Positions 26,208 to 36,321 are shown, numbered from the stretch's first letter. The stretch: DNA of 64,000 bases from Anaerolineae bacterium (GCA_013178095.1 JABLXK010000002.1:124001-188000); one strand, 5' to 3'. A program made the numbers and translations. The notes: generated by a model not told the origin, from the sequence alone.

Positions 26208-27603
26208 CTTCTATGGGTAGTTTTACCATAAAAGTGCTGCCTTCGCCTAATTGACTTGTCGCTGAGATTTCACCACCATGCGCCACGACGATTTGCCTGG
26301 CGATTGCCAATCCCAAACCGACTCCATGGTCGCTGCCGCCTTTTCGGGCTTTGTCTACCTGGTAAAAACGCTCAAAAATCCGTTCCAGCTCTTCTTCCGA
26401 AATTCCCGCCCCTTGGTCCTTCACTCCCACGCAGGCATAATTACCTTCTCGGCTAATCGTGATCAGGATTTGCGAACCGGATTTAGAAAATTTGATGGCA
26501 TTGTCGATCAGATTCAAGAAAACTTGAGATAAACGCGTGCTATCGGCAAATAAATACAACGGTTTGGTATAAACCCCCTTGATGCGCACGCCGCTTTTCT
26601 CAATCTCAAATCGAAAATCCTCAATCAGGCTTTTTATCAAATGATTGATTTCAATCTTTTCTTTATTCATGGCCATTGTGCCGGCATCCAGCTTTGCCAA
26701 TGTGAGCAGGTCGTTGACCAGGATGTTCAACCGATCGGTTTCTTTTAAAATAACTTCAGCAGCATGTTTTATATCTGCCGGTTTGTGAACAGTCTCATCA
26801 AAAATTGCTTGGGAAAAACCCTGTATGGAGGTGAGGGGGGTTTTAAATTCATGGGAGACGTTTGCGACGAAATCCCGCTGCGATTTGAGACTGTTTTCAA
26901 CTTTACCGCTCATGTCATTCATGGAACGGGCAAGCTGTTGAACTTCGCGCGGTCCTTCAATTGGGATCGGTTCGTATTTCCCCTCAGCAATGTTATTAGC
27001 TGATTGGGATAACCGTTTCAATGGCCGGGTGATCCACTCAGCCATAAGCCAGCTGACCACGAAAGCGCCTATTAGCGCAAACAAGCCGGTTTTGAGCATC
27101 GGTTTGACCAACTCGTCCTGGAATAGCGATCCGATCGCCACATTCGGGCGTTCCGCGGCTACCAGTAGATAGTAATTGTCGTTAATTTTGCTGATCTTAT
27201 AAAACCAGATAATTTTCTCTTCATCACGAAAAGTTAATATATGCTCCTGGCTGTTTTCAGCGTCCTGCGCCAGGGTGGTCATGGGAGGTAGTTCGGATTC
27301 CAGATACCCATCCGACAGAAAAACCGAGGCTCCTTTGTTATCGATAATGGCAACCTCGACATCCAGCAGCTCGGCCTCCTTGAAAAACAGATCAATCGTC
27401 GGATCCCAATCGGCTGCGATCACAAAGGACAATCGATTGGTCAACAAGTGCGAAACAAGGTCCATGCGGAGGAAAACCTGGCGATACAGTAACGGGCTGC
27501 TTTGGAAAGCAAAAACGATTCCTGCCAGCGCAAAAAATAGCACCAGCAGGATGATGAGTGAATATGTCAACCAAAGGCGTAAATTAATTGATGAAGGCTG
27601 CAT
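26188..27603 (-). CDS. Sensor histidine kinase
   Basis: 471 residues: TM1 (about 11-33), an extracytoplasmic sensor of about 130 residues, TM2 (about 170-190), HAMP (190-242), a HisKA domain with the phosphoacceptor H251 in VSHEFKTPLTS, and a HATPase domain with N367 (NLIDNAIKFS), DQGAG (396-400) and GVGLGLAI. It phosphorylates the response regulator whose stop overlaps its start by one base (TGATG). Location within the surface-polymer run suggests it senses the envelope (inference). Confidence 0.95.
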   Translation of the reverse strand: MQPSSINLRLWLTYSLIILLVLFFALAGIVFAFQSSPLLYRQVFLRMDLVSHLLTNRLSFVIAADWDPTIDLFFKEAELLDVEVAIIDNKGASVFLSDGYLESELPPMTTLAQDAENSQEHILTFRDEEKIIWFYKISKINDNYYLLVAAERPNVAIGSLFQDELVKPMLKTGLFALIGAFVVSWLMAEWITRPLKRLSQSANNIAEGKYEPIPIEGPREVQQLARSMNDMSGKVENSLKSQRDFVANVSHEFKTPLTSIQGFSQAIFDETVHKPADIKHAAEVILKETDRLNILVNDLLTLAKLDAGTMAMNKEKIEINHLIKSLIEDFRFEIEKSGVRIKGVYTKPLYLFADSTRLSQVFLNLIDNAIKFSKSGSQILITISREGNYACVGVKDQGAGISEEELERIFERFYQVDKARKGGSDHGVGLGLAIARQIVVAHGGEISATSQLGEGSTFMVKLPIEDATQNQ

Positions 27604-28283
27604 CAGGGAATCAACTTATAACCGAAACCGGTGACGGTTTCGATCTGGTTTTTGGATGCTTGAATTTTGCGGCGCAATTGGGCAATATGGACATCCACCG
27701 TACGTGTTTGCCCGGCAAAGTCATACCCCCAGGCCAAGTAGAGCAGTTGATCCCTGGAAAACACGCGTCCCGGATCTTCCGCCATTACCCGTAAGAGCTC
27801 GAATTCCTGTGTGCGCAGTTTGATCAATTCATCCTTAATTTTTACCTCGCGCCGCCGCATATCGATGGAAATATCTCCAACCCGGATCATTTCATCATTG
27901 GTTTTTCTTTGTAATGTCACCCGGCGCAGTACTGCCCGAATCCGCGCGACAAGTTCCCGCGGATTGAAAGGCTTGGTGAGATAATCATCCGCCCCCAATT
28001 CCAAACCAAGGATCTTATCGATTTCTTCGTCCTTGGCGGTCAACATGATAATCGGAACCTGGTTTTCCTCCAGCCTGAGATTGCGGCAGACTTCAAAACC
28101 ATCCATGCCGGGAAGCATGACATCCAGAACGACCAAATTCGGCGGGGATTGCATAATAGCGTCAAAGGCAGATTTTCCGTCCTTGAAACCTTCTACCTGA
28201 AAACCGTCTTTCTCAAGATACAGGCGCACGAAGTCGATAATGCTTTCTTCATCATCTACGACATAAATCAGGTCATTTTCCAT
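27603..28283 (-). CDS. Response regulator, OmpR/PhoB family
   Basis: 226 residues: receiver domain with D10-D11, phosphoacceptor D54 (VVLDVMLPG) and the KPF lysine near 104, then a winged-helix DNA-binding domain (about 130-226) with the usual DQLLYLAWGYDF and RTVDVHIAQLRRKI signatures. Partner of the kinase directly downstream. It lies 28 nt after ridA, so ridA may be the first gene of the same transcript. Confidence 0.96.
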   Translation of the reverse strand: MENDLIYVVDDEESIIDFVRLYLEKDGFQVEGFKDGKSAFDAIMQSPPNLVVLDVMLPGMDGFEVCRNLRLEENQVPIIMLTAKDEEIDKILGLELGADDYLTKPFNPRELVARIRAVLRRVTLQRKTNDEMIRVGDISIDMRRREVKIKDELIKLRTQEFELLRVMAEDPGRVFSRDQLLYLAWGYDFAGQTRTVDVHIAQLRRKIQASKNQIETVTGFGYKLIP

Positions 28284-28311
28284 ACTTTACTTTTTAAATG
28301 AAAAGGAAAAG

Positions 28312-28701
28312 CTAAATCACGGCTATTGCTTCAATTTCAACCAAACCGCCTTTGGGTAAAGCCGCTACCTGAATGGTTGAGCGGGCAGGGGGATTTTCTT
28401 TGAAAAATTCTGCATAGATTGCGTTCATTTTCGCAAAATCACCCATATCCATTAAAAACACAGTCGTTTTGACAATGTTGCCCATCCCCAGTCCGTTGGA
28501 TTCGAGTACGCTTTGCAGGTTTTTCAGGCACTGGCGGGTTTGCCCTTCCAAACCACCATCTGCCAAATTACCGGTTAACGGGTCCAAACCGGTTTGCCCG
28601 GATAAAAAGACGAACGATTCAGTTTTGATTCCTGCGGAATAAGGACCTAATGCTTTCGGGGCGTTGGGTGAACCGATAACTTCTTTATTGGGCTTGCTCA
28701 T
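28312..28701 (-). CDS. ridA: RidA-family enamine/imine deaminase
   Basis: 129 residues. Hydrolyses reactive 2-aminoacrylate and related imines in the cytosol. The active-site R107 (PPARSTIQVAALPKGG) and E122 match the E. coli enzyme's R105/E120 spacing, and the GPYSAGI start of the fold is at 19-25. A GGAG ribosome site lies 7 nt before the ATG. It is divergent from prfA across 145 nt. Confidence 0.94.
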   Translation of the reverse strand: MSKPNKEVIGSPNAPKALGPYSAGIKTESFVFLSGQTGLDPLTGNLADGGLEGQTRQCLKNLQSVLESNGLGMGNIVKTTVFLMDMGDFAKMNAIYAEFFKENPPARSTIQVAALPKGGLVEIEAIAVI

Positions 28702-28784
28702 GATTATCTCCTGTCAATTCTTTATTATATACACGCAATCATTTTACCGTACCTGCAGCATGTAAAAATGTCGTAAAACTTGAC

Positions 28785-28793
28785 TGGTATAAT
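28785..28793 (+). promoter_or_regulatory. Extended -10 promoter for prfA
   Basis: TGG directly followed by TATAAT (28788-28793) forms an extended -10, which can work without a -35 box; none is evident. The predicted start near 28800 leaves a leader of about 47 nt before the prfA ATG. Confidence 0.6.
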
Positions 28794-28846
28794 TCAAAGG
28801 ATTAATCATCCAAATATTTAAATTTCAAGCAAGGATTCGGATTTTT

Positions 28847-29908
28847 ATGTTGCTGGACAATCTGGCTGCCATTGAGGCGCGTTTTACTGAGATCACGAAA
28901 CTCATCGAGGAAAATATCGATGATTACCAAAAAGTTGCCGAACTCTCCAAGGAGAAATCGGATATGGAGGAGATTGTCGATAAAACCAGGCTTTACCGGC
29001 AAACTTTGAAATCAATCGAAGAAGCGGAAACCCTTCTGGACAGCGAGGATGAAGAAATGCGCATCCTGGCGCAGGAAGACCTGGAAAAACTCCGCCCTCA
29101 AGCTGAGGCACTGGAGGGTGAGTTGAAAAGCCTGCTGGTTCCCAAAGATCCGCGCGATAAGCGCAATGTGATTATGGAAATACGCGCCGGCACGGGCGGC
29201 GACGAAGCCGGATTATTCGCGGCTGACCTCTTCCGCATGTATTCCCGTTACGCGGAAGTTCACCGCTGGGAAATCGAAATTCTTTCGCAAAATGAAACCG
29301 GCATCGGCGGTTATAAAGAGATTATTTTCATGGTCAAAGGACGCGGTGCATATTCGAAGTTCAAGTTTGAATCCGGCGTCCATCGCGTTCAGCGCATTCC
29401 ATCCACGGAATCCTCAGGCCGCATTCACACATCGACAGTTACTGTGGCAGTGCTGGCAGAAGCGGAAGAAGTGGACATCCAAATCCCGGAATCCGATTTG
29501 CGCATTGACGTCTATAAATCTGCGGGAGCCGGCGGACAAAATGTGCAAAAAAATATGACTGCTGTGCGTATTACCCATATCCCAACCAACATCGTGGTGG
29601 CATGCCAGGATGAGCGTTCGCAATTGCAGAACCGCCTGCGCGCGATGAGCATTCTGCGCGCCAGGCTGTACGAGATCGAGGAAGAAAAACGCCAGGCGGA
29701 AGAATCTGCCCAGCGACGCTCACAGGTGGGTACCGGTGAACGATCGGAAAAAATTCGGACTTACAATTACCCCCAGTCGCGCGTGACCGATCACCGCATC
29801 AACGTCTCTTCGCATAACCTGCCATCCGTAATGGAAGGCAACCTGGACATTTTTATCGATGAACTGACCCTGCAAGATGAAGCCGAACGATTGGCAGAGT
29901 CGGAATGA
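28847..29908 (+). CDS. prfA: Peptide chain release factor 1
   Basis: 353 residues. Ends translation at UAA and UAG. The peptidyl-tRNA hydrolysis GGQ motif is at 229-231 (SAGAGGQNVQK), and the stop-codon-reading region contains PSTESSGRIHTS. N-terminal helical domain and C-terminal SHNLPSVMEG region are complete. The first gene of a five-gene plus-strand group; prmC, whose product methylates the GGQ glutamine, is next. Confidence 0.97.
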   Translation: MLLDNLAAIEARFTEITKLIEENIDDYQKVAELSKEKSDMEEIVDKTRLYRQTLKSIEEAETLLDSEDEEMRILAQEDLEKLRPQAEALEGELKSLLVPKDPRDKRNVIMEIRAGTGGDEAGLFAADLFRMYSRYAEVHRWEIEILSQNETGIGGYKEIIFMVKGRGAYSKFKFESGVHRVQRIPSTESSGRIHTSTVTVAVLAEAEEVDIQIPESDLRIDVYKSAGAGGQNVQKNMTAVRITHIPTNIVVACQDERSQLQNRLRAMSILRARLYEIEEEKRQAEESAQRRSQVGTGERSEKIRTYNYPQSRVTDHRINVSSHNLPSVMEGNLDIFIDELTLQDEAERLAESE

Positions 29909-29921
29909 AATAACCAATCCA

Positions 29922-30758
29922 ATGCGGTTGGGAGCATGGCTGGAGAATGCCCGTACCGCCATCAGGGCATTGCCGGAAGAACCGATAACCAGCCTGTATG
30001 CCATCATCGCGCATTATCTGGAAAAACCGGCTTATTGGCCGCAGGCGCATCCTGAATTTGAACTTAATGAAGGCCAGGTATTTCAATTAAACCTGCAGTT
30101 GAAGAAATTAATGGGAGGAGAACCCCTCCCTTATATTATTCACCACCAGGAATTTTTTGGCCTTGATTTTTACGTTACCCCGGATGTGTTGATTCCCCGC
30201 CCCGAGACAGAAATACTTATTGAAATCGCGCTGGATAACCTGGCCGATCACCCGCAGCCGGCATTGATTGCCGATGTCGGAACCGGAAGCGGGTGCATTG
30301 CCGTTACCCTGGCTGTTCATCATCCAATAGCGCGTATCCTTGCGACTGATATCTCATCCAAAAGCCTGGCAGTTGCCAGGCGGAATTGCGTGAACCATCA
30401 GGTTCGGGACCGTGTTTTCTTGCTTCAAACCGATTTGCTCTCCAGTGTGCGCGCGCGTTTTGATCTAATCTGCGCCAATTTGCCTTATATACCAAGCGAG
30501 AAACTCAATTCGCTGGAAGTAGCACGCCATGAACCGCGCCTGGCTTTAGATGGTGGGAAACAGGGATTGGAAGTGATCGCACACTTGTTAACCCAGAGTG
30601 CTGATCGCTTGAATCCCGGAGGATTGATGCTCCTGGAAATCGAGTTTTCGCAACCGGAGGCTATTCGGGCATTAATTCATGGCATTTTTCCAGCCGCTGG
30701 CATTACAATTGTCGACGATCTGAATCATTTGCCCAGGTTGGCGATAATTCAAAGATAA
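29922..30758 (+). CDS. prmC: Release factor glutamine methyltransferase
   Basis: 278 residues. Methylates the GGQ glutamine of RF1/RF2 using SAM. Motifs: IPRPETEILIE in the substrate region near 90-100, DVGTGSGCIAVTL as the SAM loop near 118-130, and NLPY (186-189) in place of the usual NPPY. The start at 29922 matches where the family begins. An ATG at 29877 would add 15 residues inside prfA; neither site has a good ribosome site. It is followed 6 nt later by tsaC. Confidence 0.93.
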   Translation: MRLGAWLENARTAIRALPEEPITSLYAIIAHYLEKPAYWPQAHPEFELNEGQVFQLNLQLKKLMGGEPLPYIIHHQEFFGLDFYVTPDVLIPRPETEILIEIALDNLADHPQPALIADVGTGSGCIAVTLAVHHPIARILATDISSKSLAVARRNCVNHQVRDRVFLLQTDLLSSVRARFDLICANLPYIPSEKLNSLEVARHEPRLALDGGKQGLEVIAHLLTQSADRLNPGGLMLLEIEFSQPEAIRALIHGIFPAAGITIVDDLNHLPRLAIIQR

Positions 30759-30764
30759 CCATAA

Positions 30765-31406
30765 ATGAAGACACAAATCATACTTCAAAACGACCCGGAT
30801 ACCCGGCGATGCGTACTGGATGCCATTCGGAATGGCAAGGTTGTAGCGCTGCCGACCGATACTGTCTACGGTATTGCCTGCGCCGTGGATAATCCGCGCG
30901 CGATCGCCCAAATGTATTCCATCAAGGAACGGGATGCATTGAAAGCCATTCCGGTTTTGATAGGCGATTTCAATCAGCTCGCCCATATCGCGGCTGAGTT
31001 CAATTCCAAAGCTAAATTGATTATCGAACATTTTTGGCCGGGCGCGTTGACTGTCGTGGTTAGCAAAAATCCGGCACTGCCGCAGGAATTGACCATGTAC
31101 CCCACCGTGGGAATCCGCATGCCGGATTATGGCTGGCTGCTGGACTTGATGCGCGCGTGCGGTCCGCTGGCCGCCACTTCAGCCAATCTTTCAGGCGCAG
31201 CCAGCCCGACCAGCGCACAGGAAGTACTGGCGCAATTGGAAGGCAGAATCGACCTGATCGTAGATGGCGGAACCTGCGCTGGCGGCATTCCGTCTACTGT
31301 GATCGATTGCAGCCGGGAACCTGTCGAAATATTGCGGGAGGGCGGGATTTCTTCTGCATCAATATTTGAACTGATCAACAAGCAAAGCAGCAATGGAGAA
31401 AAATGA
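30765..31406 (+). CDS. tsaC: L-threonylcarbamoyladenylate synthase, YrdC/Sua5 family
   Basis: 213-residue YrdC-domain protein that makes threonylcarbamoyl-AMP from threonine, bicarbonate and ATP for t6A37 in tRNA. Characteristic segments: [16 protein letters not shown] near 24-39, YSIKERD near 51-57, VGIRMPD near 112-118 and ATSANLSG near 138-145. It has only the YrdC domain, without the C-terminal Sua5 domain. Adjacent to prfA/prmC as in many bacteria, it overlaps thrC by 4 nt (ATGA). Confidence 0.95.
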   Translation: MKTQIILQNDPDTRRCVLDAIRNGKVVALPTDTVYGIACAVDNPRAIAQMYSIKERDALKAIPVLIGDFNQLAHIAAEFNSKAKLIIEHFWPGALTVVVSKNPALPQELTMYPTVGIRMPDYGWLLDLMRACGPLAATSANLSGAASPTSAQEVLAQLEGRIDLIVDGGTCAGGIPSTVIDCSREPVEILREGGISSASIFELINKQSSNGEK

Positions 31407-32458
31407 GCTATCAGGGAATTATTGAAACATATAAGGCATTACTAAAAATACCGGATGAAATGAAGGCAGTTACACTGCTGGAAGGCAACACGCCACTCAT
31501 TCCGGTTCCGGCCATTGCCGACCAATTGGGCGGGGATTTTGACCTGCGGGTGAAATTCGAAGGTTTAAATCCAACCGGTTCTTTTAAAGACCGCGGTATG
31601 ACTGTCGCGGTCAGTGAAGCGGCCCATCGAGGGGCAAAAACTGTGATTTGCGCCTCAACCGGCAATACTGCTGCATCTGCGGCTGCATATGCCGCCCGTG
31701 CAGGCATGCGAGCCATAGTGATCATCCCCGCTGGGAAGGTAGCAGCCGGCAAACTGGCGGGCGCGATCGCTTACGGAGCTGATGTCATCCAAATCGATGG
31801 ATCGTTCGATGATGCACTGAGCTTGGTAGTATCCATATCTGAAAAACATCCTATTGCGCTGGTCAATTCCCTCAATCCTTTCCGTCTGGAAGGTCAAAAA
31901 AGTTCGGCATTTGAAATTTGCGATGTTTTGGGGGATGCGCCGGACTGGATGGCGCTACCGGTTGGAAATGCCGGGAACATCACCGCGTACTGGATGGGTT
32001 ACAAGCAATACCATGAAGTAAAGGGCACAAGCCTGCCGCGCATCCTGGGCGTGCAAGCGGCCGGCTCGGCCCCCTTGGTGCTCGGCCATCCTGTCGAGAA
32101 ACCCGAGACCATCGCCACCGCCATCCGCATCGGCAGACCCGCGCGCGGTGAAGAAGCGCTCATTGCTGCCAGTGAATCCAATGGCTATATTATGGCCGTA
32201 ACGGATGACGAGATCTTGAAAGCGCAAAAAATCCTGGCTTCCAGTGGAATTTGGGTGGAACCGGCCTCGGCTGCCGGTTTGGCCGGTTTGGTCAAAGAAG
32301 TGAATGCCGGCAAGCTTAATCTGTGCGGGAAAAAAGTGGTTATCATTTGTACCGGACATGGCTTGAAAGACCCCGACGTAATCACCGGTCAATTCACCAA
32401 GCCACAGGCAGTAAAAGCGGAATTGACAGAATTGGAAAGGATCATCCTTAATGGATAA
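31403..32458 (+). CDS. thrC: Threonine synthase
   Basis: 351 residues. PLP enzyme converting O-phosphohomoserine to threonine. The PLP lysine is K62 in [11 protein letters not shown], the phosphate-binding loop is PVGNAGN near 194-200, and [10 protein letters not shown] near 85 binds substrate. Length fits the short bacterial/archaeal type. It overlaps tsaC by 4 nt and thrB by 8 nt. The operon couples threonine synthesis to threonine-dependent tRNA modification. Confidence 0.96.
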   Translation: MSYQGIIETYKALLKIPDEMKAVTLLEGNTPLIPVPAIADQLGGDFDLRVKFEGLNPTGSFKDRGMTVAVSEAAHRGAKTVICASTGNTAASAAAYAARAGMRAIVIIPAGKVAAGKLAGAIAYGADVIQIDGSFDDALSLVVSISEKHPIALVNSLNPFRLEGQKSSAFEICDVLGDAPDWMALPVGNAGNITAYWMGYKQYHEVKGTSLPRILGVQAAGSAPLVLGHPVEKPETIATAIRIGRPARGEEALIAASESNGYIMAVTDDEILKAQKILASSGIWVEPASAAGLAGLVKEVNAGKLNLCGKKVVIICTGHGLKDPDVITGQFTKPQAVKAELTELERIILNG

Positions 32459-33353
32459 AGCAGGCGCTGTCACTGTAAAAGTGCCGGCCAGCGCGGCTAA
32501 TCTCGGACCGGGTTTCGATTGCCTGGGATTGGCGTTGGATATCTGGAACCAGGTCAGTTTCAGGCCGGCTGACAGCGGCATTACGATCACTATTGAAGGA
32601 GAGGGTGTGGAGGAGCTGCCGCTCGATTACAGCAACCTGATCTTGCGAGCCGCTGAACGTCTTTATGAGAAAGAAGGAAAGATCTTTCCCAAAGGCATTG
32701 AAATCGAATGCCGCAACCAGGTGCCGGTTTCTTCCGGTTTGGGCTCGAGTTCGGCAGCGGTGATCGCCGGCCTTTTGGGGGCGAAGAAAATGCTAAACAG
32801 CGCGGTCTCCAACCAGGATCTACTTGAGTTGGCGGTGGAATTCGAAGGGCATGCAGACAACGTGGCAGCTTGCCTGTTGGGCGGGTTGGTGATTGCTACC
32901 TCATCAACCAATGGCTGGATCACGGAAAAAATCCCCATCCATCCTTTGAACCTTGTGGTGGTATTGCCCAAGATTAACTTAAGTACACGCCAGGCACGGG
33001 CGGCATTACCTCAAACAGTCAAGTACCACGACGCTGTCTCTAACCTGGCGAACACTGCTCTTCTGGTGCATGCTCTGCGGGAAGGCCGCAAGGATCTGCT
33101 TTACAACGCCATGCAGGACAGCTTGCACCAACCCTACCGATTAAGCCTCATACCGGGAGCTGAGCAAGCCATTCGCGCTGCCTATCACGCGGGGGCTTAT
33201 GGGGCGGCGCTTTCCGGCGCCGGACCGAGCTTATTCGCATTCGGAGACGAGAAACTGGAAAAAATCGGGGAGGCTATGCAGGCGGAATTTGAAAAAATTC
33301 ATATCCCCAGCCGGATTTTTCAGACATGCTCCTCACAGGACGGGGCGCACTGA
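32451..33353 (+). CDS. thrB: Homoserine kinase
   Basis: 300-residue GHMP kinase that phosphorylates homoserine, the step before threonine synthase. N-terminal [19 protein letters not shown] (11-29), the ATP loop [12 protein letters not shown] (92-103) and the C-terminal [14 protein letters not shown] glycine-rich segment are all present. It starts within thrC (8-nt overlap). A 295-nt gap to the next gene holds a TATAAT (about 33611-33616), otherwise no clear feature. Confidence 0.96.
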   Translation: MDKAGAVTVKVPASAANLGPGFDCLGLALDIWNQVSFRPADSGITITIEGEGVEELPLDYSNLILRAAERLYEKEGKIFPKGIEIECRNQVPVSSGLGSSSAAVIAGLLGAKKMLNSAVSNQDLLELAVEFEGHADNVAACLLGGLVIATSSTNGWITEKIPIHPLNLVVVLPKINLSTRQARAALPQTVKYHDAVSNLANTALLVHALREGRKDLLYNAMQDSLHQPYRLSLIPGAEQAIRAAYHAGAYGAALSGAGPSLFAFGDEKLEKIGEAMQAEFEKIHIPSRIFQTCSSQDGAH

Positions 33354-33648
33354 ATAGAATCAATCCTGCTGAAGGGCGTGGGAACAAAAGACTCACGGTA
33401 GATTATCGCATGTCAAATACTGTATCTGAAAATAAGAACTTTCGTGGTTTACCTGCTTTGAAAATGTTCTAAAATCATTTATTAATCGAGTCAGTGGATT
33501 TATAAACGGGATTCATAACTAATCCTGATCGCCCAATTCCACAGCCAGGCGCGTAAATAAGGTGCAAATGGAACCAGGGCCTGAAATAGACGCGATAAAT
33601 GGAATCCGCGTTGTTATAATTACGTAGAACATAGAAACTGAAAAAAGA

Positions 33649-34890
33649 ATGAAAGAACCTGAGCGAAAATCCGCTTCTCCCCAATGGAGCGCCACCACTA
33701 AGGCGATTATTTCGCTGTTGATCCTGGCGGCGGCAGTAACGTTGATCATCCGGTTTTCCAGCCTGATGTCCACGTTGGTAACTGCCATCGTAATCGCTAT
33801 CCTGCTTTATCCATTGGCTGAATGGATCAATCGTCAATTGAAGATATCATGGGGTTGGGCTGTCACCATTGTTTATTTGATCACCCTCATAATCACTTTC
33901 GGATTGCTTACTCTGGGCGGGATTGCCATAGTCAATCAAATCCAAAGTTTTATTCTATTCTTGCAGGACAGCCTGGGAGCGATCGCGTCATTTTTCGATC
34001 GATTAACCACTACCGTTGTAACCATCGGCCCGTTTGTGCTTGACTTCACATACATCAACTGGACCGATATCAGCAACCAACTGCTTTCCACGCTGGAACC
34101 CTTCCTCTCCAATCTGGGTAATTTCCTGGGCGGAATTGCTTCCGGGACAGCCGGCTTTATCGGTTCATTGTTCCTGGCTTTGGTTATTTCCTTTTTGCTG
34201 TTGAATGAGAGCGGTGGCAAACGCAGTAACATCTTGGCTTTTAACATGCCTGCATATCAGGAAGATTACACGATCCTGAAAACTCGGATCAATACGATCT
34301 GGAACGTATTCATCCGCGGGCAATCGATTGTGTATTTTTTGCGCTTTATCATGTACCTGATCATCCTCAGCATCTTTCGGGTGCGGTTCGTGTTCGGCAT
34401 GGCCTTGATTGCGACTATTGGTAATTTCATTCCATATCTGGGCGTTGCGATTTCATGGATCACGATATTCCTGGTTGCCCTGCTGCAGGGCAGTACGGCT
34501 TATGGACTCAATCCCTTACCTTATGCATTGATCGTGATGGGTACCGGATGGATCACTGACAATATATATGATACTTTTTTCAGCCCCAGATTTCTGGCCA
34601 ATGTGCTGGATGTACATCCGGCGGCAATCCTGGTGGGTGTTTTCGTCGGATTAAACCTGTTTGGCTTTTGGGGCATGGTTCTGGCAGCTCCGACTATCGC
34701 AACCCTGAAACTGTTATTGAATTATGTTGGGAAGAAATTAACCGACCAGGATCCCTGGGCCGATTCCCAAACGGGCGAGAGTTTGGAAAAAAAGCCGCCG
34801 GTTTTCGGCAGAAGATTTAAAGCGGTCTATTCCTGGTTAAAAAAACAATATCGAAAAATAGAAACAAGAATAAAACGAAATGAATTGTAA
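33649..34890 (+). CDS. AI-2E family transporter (PerM/YdiK type)
   Basis: 413-residue membrane protein of the AI-2E/PerM family, with a pair of helices at the N-terminus (about 15-55), one near 63-90, a long amphipathic middle region (about 95-180) and the conserved block FIPYLGVAISWI near 263-274 plus PRFLANVLDVHPAAILVGVFVGLNLFG near 307-333. The family exports varied substrates, some members being Na+/H+ antiporters; the substrate here is unknown. TATAAT lies about 35 nt upstream. It is followed 13 nt later by a small acidic protein. Confidence 0.88.
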   Translation: MKEPERKSASPQWSATTKAIISLLILAAAVTLIIRFSSLMSTLVTAIVIAILLYPLAEWINRQLKISWGWAVTIVYLITLIITFGLLTLGGIAIVNQIQSFILFLQDSLGAIASFFDRLTTTVVTIGPFVLDFTYINWTDISNQLLSTLEPFLSNLGNFLGGIASGTAGFIGSLFLALVISFLLLNESGGKRSNILAFNMPAYQEDYTILKTRINTIWNVFIRGQSIVYFLRFIMYLIILSIFRVRFVFGMALIATIGNFIPYLGVAISWITIFLVALLQGSTAYGLNPLPYALIVMGTGWITDNIYDTFFSPRFLANVLDVHPAAILVGVFVGLNLFGFWGMVLAAPTIATLKLLLNYVGKKLTDQDPWADSQTGESLEKKPPVFGRRFKAVYSWLKKQYRKIETRIKRNEL

Positions 34891-34903
34891 GAAGGAGAAC
34901 TAA

Positions 34904-35104
34904 ATGAGCGAGCAACCTGAAACGAACATTGAGAGTATCGTGGAAACCGAGGATAATTTTTTCTACAAAGCGCAGGAACCAGATGGAGAGATGACCTACC
35001 ATCTGCAATTTAACAATGTAACCATGCATTTCTTCACTGAAGAATGGCAAGTAGCCCTCGATTTCCTTGAGAAAGTCGTGGCTGCTTCAAAAAAGATGAA
35101 ATAG
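34904..35104 (+). CDS. Small acidic protein of unknown function
   Basis: 66 residues, acidic in the first half (ESIVETEDNFFYKAQ) and lysine-rich at the end. Supported by a strong AAGGAG ribosome site, tight spacing to both neighbours (13 and 18 nt) and good codon use. No family recognised. It is probably cytosolic, since no membrane segment or signal is seen. Its place between a transporter and the isomerase gives no firm functional hint. Confidence 0.7.
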   Translation: MSEQPETNIESIVETEDNFFYKAQEPDGEMTYHLQFNNVTMHFFTEEWQVALDFLEKVVAASKKMK

Positions 35105-35122
35105 AGAACGGAACATGAAACA

Positions 35123-36178
35123 ATGAACCTGGACAACGCATCGCAGTTTAGCGAATTGGATGCCAGCAATATGCTGGGCGCGATTCAAGAATTACCGGAT
35201 CAATTATTGAAAGCCTGGGAGACAGCCAATCGCCTGCCTCTGCCTGAGAAGAAAAATTTTTCGAGGATTATCGTGGCGGGTATGGGTGGTTCGGCAATCG
35301 GCGCCGACATTCTTGCTTCCTACATCTTTGATCAGTGCAAAGTTCCTTTAATCATCTTACGCGGATATCAACTTCCGGCTTGGGCAGGCGGTCCTGATGA
35401 TTTGGTGATCTGCTCCTCTCATTCGGGTAACACTGAAGAGACCCTGGCTGTTTTTCAAGAGGCACTCACAAAGAATTGCACCCTGATGGCAATATCGACC
35501 GGCGGCCGTTTGACGGAGTTGGCAGAAGAAAATAATTGTGTGGCATGGGTCTTCTACCATAAAGGTCAACCTCGCGCAGCGGTTGGGTTTTCTTTCGGAT
35601 TGTTGTTGAACCTGTTCACAAGGTTGAATCTGTTACCAGAACAATCCGGTGAGGTAGAGCAAGCAGTAAGCGAAATGCGGGAGCTGCTCGAAGAGATCGA
35701 CGCAATTGTGCCTGTAACCAAAAACCTTGCCAAACGCATTGCCGGCCAAGCGGTCGGCCGTATACCGGTGGTTTTCGGAACGGAATTTCTCGAGCCAGTC
35801 GCGCGGCGATGGAAAACGCAATGGAATGAGATCGGCAAATGCCCGGCGCAATTTGAATTCATCCCCGAAGCAGACCACAACACCCTGGCAGGTTTGGTTT
35901 GCCCGGAGGATCTGGTCTATAAAACTTACGCGGTATTCCTGACATCCCGGAGGTACCTGGAACGGAACCAAAAACGGTATGAGCTGACAGCTGAGACATT
36001 CATGGTCTCCGGCGCATGCATCGATAAAATAACCTGTTCCGGTTCCACCAAACTGGCAGAGATCTGGAAAACGATTTTGCTGGGCGATCTGATCTCTTTT
36101 TACACTGCCATGTTATACGAGGTTGATCCAACCCCGGTGGAGGCGCTTGAAGATTTTAAACGGGCGATGAAGAAATAA
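35123..36178 (+). CDS. Bifunctional phosphoglucose/phosphomannose isomerase
   Basis: 351 residues. SIS-fold isomerase interconverting glucose-6-P or mannose-6-P with fructose-6-P, the form typical of archaea and some deep-branching bacteria. VAGMGGSAIGADI near 52-64 and CSSHSGNTEETL near 97-108 line the sugar-phosphate site, and FIPEADHNTLAG near 250 includes the catalytic Glu/His region. It ends in an intrinsic terminator and links sugar catabolism to mannose-based nucleotide sugars for surface glycans (inference). Confidence 0.9.
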   Translation: MNLDNASQFSELDASNMLGAIQELPDQLLKAWETANRLPLPEKKNFSRIIVAGMGGSAIGADILASYIFDQCKVPLIILRGYQLPAWAGGPDDLVICSSHSGNTEETLAVFQEALTKNCTLMAISTGGRLTELAEENNCVAWVFYHKGQPRAAVGFSFGLLLNLFTRLNLLPEQSGEVEQAVSEMRELLEEIDAIVPVTKNLAKRIAGQAVGRIPVVFGTEFLEPVARRWKTQWNEIGKCPAQFEFIPEADHNTLAGLVCPEDLVYKTYAVFLTSRRYLERNQKRYELTAETFMVSGACIDKITCSGSTKLAEIWKTILLGDLISFYTAMLYEVDPTPVEALEDFKRAMKK

Positions 36179-36213
36179 TTAAAAATCAGAGAATTGGTAT
36201 TCAATAATAAATG

Positions 36214-36241
36214 GAGGCCGGGATTTCTCCGGCCTCATTTT
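36214..36241 (+). terminator. Intrinsic terminator after the PGI/PMI gene
   Basis: 8-bp stem GAGGCCGG/CCGGCCTC with a 7-nt loop, followed by ATTTTGCTT. Confidence 0.8.
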
Positions 36242-36292
36242 GCTTAAGAAAAGAAAAATAATTAAATAGTTTTCTGCCGATGTAGAACATAA

Positions 36293-36321
36293 TTGCTAAA
36301 AAATGAAAGCGACTCTATAAT
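36293..36321 (+). promoter_or_regulatory. Promoter giving a leaderless dinB message
   Basis: -35 TTGCTA (36293-36298), exact 17-nt spacer, -10 TATAAT (36316-36321), then 7 nt and the ATG at 36329. The region contains no obvious LexA box. Confidence 0.7.

Noticed and set aside
33354..33648. Possible gene in the thrB to AI-2E gap
   Set aside because: Minus-strand frames here run into the transporter gene and lack a ribosome site; only a promoter-like TATAAT is supported.
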